Assembly (NCBI GenBank): GCA_041623475.1
Contig: JBFJWU010000081.1
Span: 1-11,265 of the forward strand
Direction: 5' to 3'
Length of the DNA: 11,265 bases
Source: JBFJWU01 sp041623475 [NCBI: bacterium]
GTDB lineage: Bacteria > J088
Both the position numbers and the translations under genes were made by a program. The notes beneath the pieces were generated by a model. That model saw nothing but the letters and a program-made list of their open reading frames with translations, was not told the origin of the DNA and made no database searches. The number at the start of each line of letters is the position of its first letter. The stretch's first letter is position 1. This document shows positions 6,561-11,265 of the stretch, piece by piece.

Positions 6561-7265
6561 ATGATTGCTATGACAACTGCAGGTATGTCCAGGATAAAAT
6601 CCGACGGGTCCGATTTTACGATCTTTTTTGATTTTGACGGAACACTGGTCGATACCGTGGACGGACTGGTCGCATCGGCCAACCACGTTCGCGTCCGGTC
6701 GGGCCTGCCTGTCGCACCTGTTGATACCGTCAAATCATGGATTGGTGGCGGTCTGACGGTCCTGCTGGCGTGTGCCCTGGAGGTCGATAACGTGCCTGAT
6801 GACGCGCGGCAGCTGTTCCTGGATCACTACGTTGGTGAACCGTTGCTGGATTCGCGGCCGTATCAGGGCATTGAAGCAGCTTTGGACCAACTGTCAGGGG
6901 CATCGCTGGTTATTGTGACGAACAAGAACCGGGTGTCGGTCGAGCGGCTGGTCGGGCACCTTGGCTGGATTGATATTTTTGATGCCGTGGTCTGTCCGGA
7001 CGATGGACCGTTTCGCAAACCGGACCGGGCGATGATTGATTTTGCCTGGTCCAGACTGGGTCGCGACCCGGGCCCGGCCGTACTGGTGGGTGACAGCGAG
7101 TTTGATATTCAGGCCGCGCGCAACGCCGGGATCGGCGCCGTGGGTGTATCCTGGGGATTTCGCAGCCGCGATGTCCTGATGGATCAACGCCCCGACCTGT
7201 TGCTTGACGATGTCGACCAGTTGACCTTCGATCGTCTGTTGGGCGCTGTCGGGCAGGCGGCATAA
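6561..7265 (+). CDS. HAD-superfamily hydrolase, phosphoglycolate phosphatase type (copy 2)
   Basis: Second subfamily-I HAD phosphatase, 234 residues. Motif I is D24-F-D26-G-T-L-V-D-T, motif II T120 in 'IVTNKNRV', motif III K153 in 'FRKPDRAMI', and motif IV D178 in 'VGDSEFDIQAARNAG'. Like copy 1 it has a helical cap between motifs I and II. The start is placed at ATG 6561, 4 nt after the copy 1 stop; ATG 6570 and ATG 6585 are also in frame and none has a convincing Shine-Dalgarno, which fits coupled translation. The frame is open upstream to 6411, but that part overlaps copy 1 and encodes nothing family-like. The stop TAA shares its last A with the ATG of accD. The two HAD proteins share order and motifs but differ widely in cap sequence, so they are not a recent duplication. 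Confidence 0.87.
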   Translation: MIAMTTAGMSRIKSDGSDFTIFFDFDGTLVDTVDGLVASANHVRVRSGLPVAPVDTVKSWIGGGLTVLLACALEVDNVPDDARQLFLDHYVGEPLLDSRPYQGIEAALDQLSGASLVIVTNKNRVSVERLVGHLGWIDIFDAVVCPDDGPFRKPDRAMIDFAWSRLGRDPGPAVLVGDSEFDIQAARNAGIGAVGVSWGFRSRDVLMDQRPDLLLDDVDQLTFDRLLGAVGQAA

Positions 7266-8065
7266 TGCCGGAATCGGCGACGATCAAGTGGCAGGAGTGC
7301 CGTGGCTGCGGACTGAAGATCCGTGCCGATCACTGGAAACAGGGTCAGTCGGTTTGCCCCGAGTGCGGATACCACGGTCGCATCCCGGCCATGGCACGGA
7401 TCCGGATGGTGGTCGACGAAGGCAGCTTTATGGAGCGGGACCAGTCCGTGACATCGGGCGATCCGCTGCAGTGGCGGGCCGAAGGCGAGTCCTATGTCGA
7501 CATGGTTGCCCAGGCCCGTGAACGCGCCGGGACCAACGATTCGTATATCTATGGCGAGGCCCGGATCGATGGGCGGCGGGTGGCGATTGGTGCTTTTGAG
7601 TTCCGCTTCCTGGGCGGTACGCTGGGCAGCGCCACCGGCGAAAAAATTGCCCGACAATTCGAATACTGCCGGCAGGAGCGCATCCCGGCTGTGGTTTTTA
7701 CTGCCAGTGGTGGTGCCAGGATGCAGGAAGGCATGGTCAGCCTGATGCAGATGCCCAAGATCTCGGTGTCAATTGCAGCCCTGAATGAGGCCGGGATCCC
7801 GTTGCTGACAGTCATCTGTGATCCAACCACCGGTGGTGTCGGTGCCAGCCTGGCGTTCCTGGGTGACGTGGTCCTGGCCGAGCCCGGGGCGCTGGTCGGC
7901 TTTGCCGGTCCTCGTGTCATCTTGCAGACCATTGGCGAAGAAATGCCCGAAGGCGTGCAGACTTCGGACCGGTTTTGCGCCGACGGGTTTATCGACGAAA
8001 TCGTCGACCGGGCGTCGATGCGGCAACGGCTGAGCCGCTGGCTGGCATCCCTTGGTTCAACCTGA
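7265..8065 (+). CDS. accD: Acetyl-CoA carboxylase carboxyltransferase subunit beta
   Basis: Beta subunit of the acetyl-CoA carboxylase carboxyltransferase, which with AccA moves the carboxyl group from carboxybiotin-BCCP to acetyl-CoA to give malonyl-CoA, the committed step of fatty acid synthesis. The 266-residue protein opens with the zinc ribbon C12-x2-C15-x15-C31-x2-C34, the same spacing as in E. coli AccD. The crotonase-fold core carries 'FEFRFLGGTLGSATGEK', 'ASGGARMQEGMVSLMQMPK' (S148-G-G-A-R152) and 'DPTTGGVGASLAFLGDVVLAEP', followed by 'VGFAGPRVI'. It is shorter than the E. coli protein because the variable tails are brief; no core block is missing. The ATG overlaps the preceding stop by one base (TAATG). 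accA is not in the window. The neighbouring folC gene is a common partner of accD in Proteobacteria. Confidence 0.96.
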   Translation: MPESATIKWQECRGCGLKIRADHWKQGQSVCPECGYHGRIPAMARIRMVVDEGSFMERDQSVTSGDPLQWRAEGESYVDMVAQARERAGTNDSYIYGEARIDGRRVAIGAFEFRFLGGTLGSATGEKIARQFEYCRQERIPAVVFTASGGARMQEGMVSLMQMPKISVSIAALNEAGIPLLTVICDPTTGGVGASLAFLGDVVLAEPGALVGFAGPRVILQTIGEEMPEGVQTSDRFCADGFIDEIVDRASMRQRLSRWLASLGST

Positions 8066-9227
8066 GACATTCTTTCGCCGCCTCGAGGCCCGCAAGCCCG
8101 AGGCGGCGATGGCCCTGGGTCTGGATCGAATTCGCGGTGTCCTGGACGACCTGGGTGCCCCGGATCGTGACCTGCCCTGCATCCTGGTGGCCGGGACCAA
8201 TGGCAAGGGCAGTACGTCGCGGTTTATCGCCGAACTGGCCCGGCAATCGGGCCGGTCCACCGGCCTGTTCTGCAGCCCCCATGTTTTCTCGCCCACCGAG
8301 CGGGTCGTCATTGACGGATCACAGGTCGGTGCCGCCGAACTGACCGAGGCCATGGCACCGCTGGCGGACGGATATTCGCAACTGACCTATTTCGAGCTGT
8401 TTGCCGTCGCCGCGATCCAGTTGTTTGCCCGACACCGTGTCGATGTGGCCGTACTCGAAATCGGCCTGGGCGGCCGCCTGGATGCCACCAACGCCGTCGA
8501 GAACGTCATTGCCAGCGTGATTACCTCGATCGGCCTGGACCATACCCACATCCTGGGCGACACCATCGAGCAGATCGCCGCCGAAAAAGGCGGAGTCATC
8601 CGGCCCGGTGTCCCGGTGTTCGCGGGCGGGGTCCCGGATGCTGCCGCAGCGGTCCTGGGCCAGATTGCCGTTGATCAGGGCGCACCCGTGGTTCGATCCG
8701 GCGGAGTGGCGTTGGTCGATGGCTGGGCTGGTCCCGATGTCCTGCTGCAGAACCTGGGCCTGGCGGTGACGGTGTCCGGTCATCTGTTTGGCGACTTGCA
8801 GGTTGACCTGCAGGCGCTGTTGGCCCTGCGACCCTATGGCCGCTGGACGGTATTGCCCGGCGACCCGGTCCGGGTTATTGACGGGGCCCACAATCCCCAG
8901 GCCATCGCGGCGGTCCTGCCCGCCGTCGGGCGGCTGGCCGAGCAGCACGGCCCAGTACAGGTCTGGCTGCAACTGGGGGCCACCAAGGACGGTGCCGGTG
9001 TCGTGGCGCTGCTGTCTGACACTGCGCATTCAATTGTCCTGGTGGATGGTGACGAACACTGGTTCCCGGCGGCGGAACTGCAGCGGATCCTTGCCGCCGA
9101 CGGACGACGTGCCCGGGTGGTTCCTTCAACCCAGGCACCAGCCAGTTTCCTGGCCAGCGCGCAGCCGGCGGTCTGGCTGGGGACGTTGCGGGGGCTGGAT
9201 GCGTTCAGCGGATTGGTAACGGCGTGA
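8052..9227 (+). CDS. folC: Bifunctional dihydrofolate synthase / folylpolyglutamate synthase
   Basis: Mur-ligase-family enzyme that joins glutamate to dihydropteroate and extends the polyglutamate tail of folates; cytosolic, ATP-dependent. From TTG 8052 it has 391 residues, somewhat short for FolC. The P-loop is 'GTNGKGS' (48-54). 'YFELFAVAAIQLFA' (113-126) matches the usual 'TYFE-x-x-T-x-x-AF' segment, 'LEIGLGGRLDATN' (135-147) the family signature, and 'DHTHILGDTIEQIAAEKGG' (163-181) includes K179, the expected carbamylated lysine. The C-terminal domain starts around 'VIDGAHNPQAI' (275-285). The TTG start overlaps accD by 14 nt. The next in-frame start, ATG 8109, would remove residues that match the usual N-terminal helix ('RLEA…LGLDRIRGVLDDLG'), so TTG is preferred although no clear Shine-Dalgarno is visible. 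Without biochemical data a monofunctional enzyme cannot be excluded. Confidence 0.94.
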   Translation: MVQPETFFRRLEARKPEAAMALGLDRIRGVLDDLGAPDRDLPCILVAGTNGKGSTSRFIAELARQSGRSTGLFCSPHVFSPTERVVIDGSQVGAAELTEAMAPLADGYSQLTYFELFAVAAIQLFARHRVDVAVLEIGLGGRLDATNAVENVIASVITSIGLDHTHILGDTIEQIAAEKGGVIRPGVPVFAGGVPDAAAAVLGQIAVDQGAPVVRSGGVALVDGWAGPDVLLQNLGLAVTVSGHLFGDLQVDLQALLALRPYGRWTVLPGDPVRVIDGAHNPQAIAAVLPAVGRLAEQHGPVQVWLQLGATKDGAGVVALLSDTAHSIVLVDGDEHWFPAAELQRILAADGRRARVVPSTQAPASFLASAQPAVWLGTLRGLDAFSGLVTA

Positions 9228-9814
9228 TGCGTCGTATGTTGTTGGTCTTCGCCCTGGCATTGGTGGCACCGGGCACCGGCGCGACGCAGGACACGGTCCT
9301 GGACACCGACGGCGTTGAACGCGCGACCGAACCACCCCGCGATTTCGGCAACCTGCGCCTGGGATTTGGCACCGCCAACGAAAACGGCCTGCCTGTGATC
9401 TGCCTGGAGCTGAACCCGCTGACGTGGCTGGCCATCGAGGGGTGCGGCACAGGGTCGGGGTTCCTGCATACCCGTCCCGGGCGCGAGATCGCCCACTTCC
9501 GCGCCAAGGGCCGGTTTTACACCTGGCAACTGGATCAGGGCTGGCTGTCGGCGTGGGCCGGGGCAGGACTGGCGGAACTGGAGGTTGGCGAGGACCGGCC
9601 GGGGCTGAAGGTCAACCCCGCTGCCGGATCGACCGCCGCTGCCGGGCCTGAATGGGCCGCCGGGGCGCAGTGGATCTTTGCGCTGCCGTCATCGTTTGAA
9701 CTGGTCGTTGATGGATCGGTGGGCGTGGCGTATATCCCGGCAGCAGGGCGGCTGGTTGACCCCCAGGATCGGGCACAGCCGTTTGCGGGGTTGAGTGTGG
9801 GGCTGGGGTGGTAG
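9227..9814 (+). CDS. Small secreted protein, predicted outer-membrane beta-barrel (unknown function)
   Basis: Last gene of the cluster, 195 residues from ATG 9227, whose A is the last base of the folC stop (TGATG); GTG 9224 directly before it is possible. A short signal peptide is visible: 'MRRMLLVFALALVAPGTGA' with probable cleavage before 'TQD'. The mature part alternates hydrophobic and polar residues in short strands with many Gly and aromatic residues ('NLRLGFGTANENGLPVICLE', 'LSAWAGAGLAELEVG', 'ELVVDGSVGVAYIPAAG') and ends 'FAGLSVGLGW', with a terminal aromatic residue as in outer-membrane barrels. Two cysteines flank 'LELNPLTWLAIEGCGTGSGF' (about residues 56-75), perhaps a disulfide. 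I do not recognise a named family; I have a vague memory of similar proteins in Myxococcota, which I cannot verify. Its place after folC in a coupled operon is unexpected for an outer-membrane protein. Confidence 0.75.
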   Translation: MRRMLLVFALALVAPGTGATQDTVLDTDGVERATEPPRDFGNLRLGFGTANENGLPVICLELNPLTWLAIEGCGTGSGFLHTRPGREIAHFRAKGRFYTWQLDQGWLSAWAGAGLAELEVGEDRPGLKVNPAAGSTAAAGPEWAAGAQWIFALPSSFELVVDGSVGVAYIPAAGRLVDPQDRAQPFAGLSVGLGW

Positions 9815-9856
9815 GGCGTACTGTTGTTGTACGCCGGGCGCGCCGCAGCGCACCGG
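9815..9856. terminator. Double hairpin immediately after the operon's last stop codon
   Basis: Hairpin 1: GGCGTAC (9815-9821) pairs with GTACGCC (9829-9835) around a 7-nt loop; it starts on the base after the stop. Hairpin 2: CCGGGCGC-like arms (9834-9841 and 9848-9856, with a bulged A at 9852) around a 6-nt loop; the two share bases 9834-9835, so they are alternatives or stack imperfectly. A 10-bp self-complementary CCGGGCCCGG lies at 9853-9862. There is no T-run, so Rho-independent termination is not shown; protection of the mRNA end or a repeat element is also possible. Confidence 0.4.
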
Positions 9857-9866
9857 GCCCGGAGTC

Positions 9867-9894
9867 TTGAATTCGCGATGAATCGGACTATGAT
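9867..9894 (+). promoter_or_regulatory. Possible + strand promoter in the convergent intergenic region
   Basis: TTGAAT (9867-9872), 16 nt, TATGAT (9889-9894): 4/6 and 5/6 matches to sigma-70 boxes. It would direct a short transcript from about 9901 toward the hairpin at 9920-9947. No open reading frame begins nearby on this strand that looks real. It may be chance. Confidence 0.2.
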
Positions 9895-9919
9895 TCGATA
9901 TTGCGGGTAACCCGGGGAG

Positions 9920-9947
9920 GGCCCGTTGTTGCGGCCTTTTTCGGGCC
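9920..9947. other. Hairpin in the convergent intergenic region
   Basis: GGCCCG (9920-9925) and CGGGCC (9942-9947) can pair around a 16-nt loop containing a run of five T (9937-9941). On the + strand AACTTTTAG follows, a weak T-tract. It could be a weak terminator for either converging transcript. The rest of 9948-10010 shows nothing I can name. Confidence 0.3.
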
Positions 9948-10011
9948 AACTTTTAGTGGTTGTCGTGGTTTTGTGGCGGTGAGAATGCGACGGAGTTGGG
10001 GACAGCCGTGA

Positions 10012-10025
10012 CATTGTGTACTCCT
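10012..10025 (-). other. Orphan ribosome-binding site and ATG downstream of the prenyltransferase gene
   Basis: On the minus strand AGGAG (10025-10021), a 6-nt spacer and ATG (10014-10012) form a textbook initiation site, 44 nt beyond the prenyltransferase stop. The spacing is the same as at the prenyltransferase start. The frame that follows is open for 160 codons to 9535, but its last two thirds run antisense to the small barrel gene. The product is rich in Pro, Ser, Thr, Arg and Asn without any recognisable domain. It may be a decayed or tiny gene, or chance. Confidence 0.3.
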
Positions 10026-10068
10026 GTAAGGGCTGGCTACCGGTCGTGAAGCCCATTTGCCGGCGCAG

Positions 10069-11070
10069 CTATCCCATCAACGTAATGGCGGTATCGGCGA
10101 TCAGGCCGATCAGGAACAGGATCCCGAAGCGGCGGGTGTACCAGAATGCGGCGGCGACGAACCACAGGGGCCAGATGCCTTTGGGGAATTCTTCGGGCGG
10201 CGCGTCGGGCTTGGGCTGGGCGTAGACGCGCCAGACGGTTTTCAGGGACCACAGGGCACCCAGGGTGATCAGCATGACCGGGTGGAAGAAGCCGGTTGCC
10301 ACCAGGTAAATGATCACCGCAAACTGGGCAATGAACATCAGCATCACGGACCAGCGACTGAGTTTCTCACCCAACAACACCGGCATCGTCCGGATACCTT
10401 TTTTGCTGTCGGGTTCGATCTTGTCGACGTGTTTACCGAACAGGACGGCGGTGGGCGCCAGGCCATAGGCCAGGCTGGCGATGCAGACCTGCCAGTCCCA
10501 TGTTCCGGTGACGATAAAGTACGTGCCGCCGACCATCAGCGGGCCCCAGACCACCAGGACCGTGGGTTCGCCCAGGCCGATGTATTTCAGGGGCCAGGTG
10601 TAGAACAGAACAAAGAACGCGCCGGCGGCCAGCAGGGTCAGGGCGATTTCGCCGCGCAGATGGACCAGGTACAGGCCGCAGGCCAGGGCGACCAGGCCGG
10701 TGATGGCGGCGTAGGTCAGCAGTTCGCGCTTGGTCATCAGGCCTTTTTCCAGGGGCTGGGCACCGTACTGGGAGCGGAAGTAGTTGCTTTCGTCGACGCC
10801 TTTGACGGTGTCGGTAAAGTCGTTGATCAGGTTGTTGGTGGCATGGGCCAGGCACAGGCCGGTGCAGCACAGCAGCCAGAGGATGGCGTCAAACTGGCCG
10901 TCGCGGTACGCCAGCAGACCGGCGAACGCTGCGGAAGTAAAGGTCATGACGATGACGGCGGACCGGGTGGCGATCAGCCAGCGCGAGACGATGTCCAGGC
11001 GGTCCCATTCGTCTTTTTCGATTTTGGGCATCAAGGTCAGCGCCTTGCCCCACATGGCGATGTTGATCAA
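10069..11070 (-). CDS. UbiA-superfamily prenyltransferase, MenA-like
   Basis: Integral inner-membrane prenyltransferase of 333 residues with eight or nine hydrophobic helices. The first Asp-rich motif is 'NLINDFTDTVKGVD' (80-93; N83, D84, D87, D93), closely matching the N-D-x2-D-x3-G-x-D spacing of MenA, and the downstream 'PLEKGLMTKREL' fits the MenA loop. The second motif is D216-K-I-E-P-D221-x2-K-G-I-R-T followed by 'MPVLLGEK'. Both Mg-prenyl-diphosphate sites are therefore intact. Transfer of a polyprenyl chain to a dihydroxynaphthoate or similar ring, for menaquinone, is the likeliest reaction, but other UbiA acceptors are possible, so no symbol is given. The TTG start is supported by AGGAG 6 nt upstream; ATG 11055 lacks one. 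The soluble N-terminus ('MPKIEKDEWDRLD', 14-26) is longer than in E. coli MenA. The gene faces the cluster convergently and no other quinone gene is nearby. Confidence 0.88.
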   Translation of the reverse strand: MINIAMWGKALTLMPKIEKDEWDRLDIVSRWLIATRSAVIVMTFTSAAFAGLLAYRDGQFDAILWLLCCTGLCLAHATNNLINDFTDTVKGVDESNYFRSQYGAQPLEKGLMTKRELLTYAAITGLVALACGLYLVHLRGEIALTLLAAGAFFVLFYTWPLKYIGLGEPTVLVVWGPLMVGGTYFIVTGTWDWQVCIASLAYGLAPTAVLFGKHVDKIEPDSKKGIRTMPVLLGEKLSRWSVMLMFIAQFAVIIYLVATGFFHPVMLITLGALWSLKTVWRVYAQPKPDAPPEEFPKGIWPLWFVAAAFWYTRRFGILFLIGLIADTAITLMG

Positions 11071-11081
11071 TGGTTACTCCT
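11068..11081 (-). promoter_or_regulatory. Ribosome-binding site fixing the TTG start of the prenyltransferase
   Basis: AGGAG (11081-11077 on the minus strand) is followed by a 6-nt spacer and TTG (11070-11068). The nearest in-frame ATG (11055) has no purine-rich stretch before it, so TTG is the preferred start. Confidence 0.7.
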
Positions 11082-11172
11082 GATTGTGGTTGACGGGTCT
11101 ATTTTCGCACGTGGCGGTTATCGGAACACTTGTTGGTTGTTGACGATGCGGGCTTGCCCTCGCCGGGCGGGC

Positions 11173-11260
11173 CCTACTTTATTGCTTGCCCAATAAAGTA
11201 GGCAAACAAGTGGGGGGATTGAAATCGGGCCAAGCCCGAACTCGGTCGTTTCACTCCCTC
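11173..11260. repeat. Compound palindromic intergenic element (two stem-loop modules)
   Basis: Module 1: CCTACTTTATT (11173-11183) and its exact reverse complement (11192-11202) enclose the 8-nt loop GCTTGCCC. Module 2: an inner hairpin TCGGGC-CAA-GCCCGA (11225-11239) lies inside an outer stem formed by 11213-11224 and 11249-11260, twelve positions with one mismatch and one G-T pair. The modules are joined by about 10 nt (GCAAACAAGT). From memory this layout resembles dispersed intergenic repeats seen in several Proteobacteria, with 'CTTTG/CAAAG' versions of module 1; I cannot check this here. It lies about 100 nt upstream of the prenyltransferase start and may extend past the window edge. 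The stretch 11082-11172 between it and the gene holds no promoter I can support. Confidence 0.65.
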
Positions 11261-11265
11261 AAACA

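Noticed and set aside
10057-11196. A 379-codon open frame on the + strand opposite the prenyltransferase gene
   Set aside because: Its product is rich in Gln, Asp, Gly and His, which is what the antisense of a hydrophobic membrane protein gives. It has no domain, and the minus-strand gene has clear conserved motifs.
11173-11265. Calling the palindromic element a CRISPR repeat or integron attC site
   Set aside because: There is no repeat-spacer periodicity and no recognisable attC core or integrase gene in the window.

Overview
The window is a gene-dense, GC-rich piece (high fifties percent GC by eye) of a Gram-negative, double-membrane bacterium. Evidence for two membranes is an ExbB/ExbD proton-channel pair, a lipoprotein without an inner-membrane retention residue, a large OmpA-domain protein and a small predicted outer-membrane barrel. 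Non-ATG starts are common: GTG for exbD, the patatin and the first HAD gene, and TTG for folC and the prenyltransferase. The style of the envelope genes recalls Myxococcota, Bradymonadota and other former deltaproteobacteria, but this is an impression from memory; accD next to folC is also usual in Gammaproteobacteria. I cannot place the organism firmly.

Layout. 3-1021: the 3' part of an exbB gene (start outside the window) and an overlapping exbD. 1022-1104: a short gap holding a perfect 13-bp palindrome. 1105-2124: a lipoprotein with two tandem staphylococcal-nuclease-like domains, the first lacking catalytic residues. 2125-2203: a gap with possible tandem promoters. 2204-9814: seven closely packed + strand genes that probably form one operon: a barrel/Ig-repeat/OmpA-domain protein, a patatin-like lipase, two HAD phosphatases of the phosphoglycolate phosphatase type, accD, folC, and a small secreted barrel-like protein. 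After a 43-nt gap before the patatin, the junctions are overlaps of 1 to 14 nt or a 4-nt gap, which suggests translational coupling. 9815-10068: a convergent intergenic region with hairpins and a good but orphan ribosome-binding site on the minus strand. 10069-11070 (minus): a MenA-like UbiA-family prenyltransferase. 11071-11265: the upstream region of that gene, with an elaborate palindromic element near the window's right edge.

How the genes may work together. AccD (malonyl-CoA for fatty acid synthesis), the patatin (lipid acyl hydrolysis) and three envelope proteins suggest a membrane or lipid theme. FolC and the two phosphatases are general metabolism carried in the same transcript. ExbB/ExbD power TonB-type outer-membrane processes. 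I see no CRISPR array, tRNA, rRNA, transposase, integrase, toxin-antitoxin pair or phage gene. Nothing here can be claimed as a wholly new system. The least ordinary items are the composite OmpA protein, the half-degenerate nuclease lipoprotein, the barrel protein at the end of the operon, and the compound palindrome at 11173-11260.
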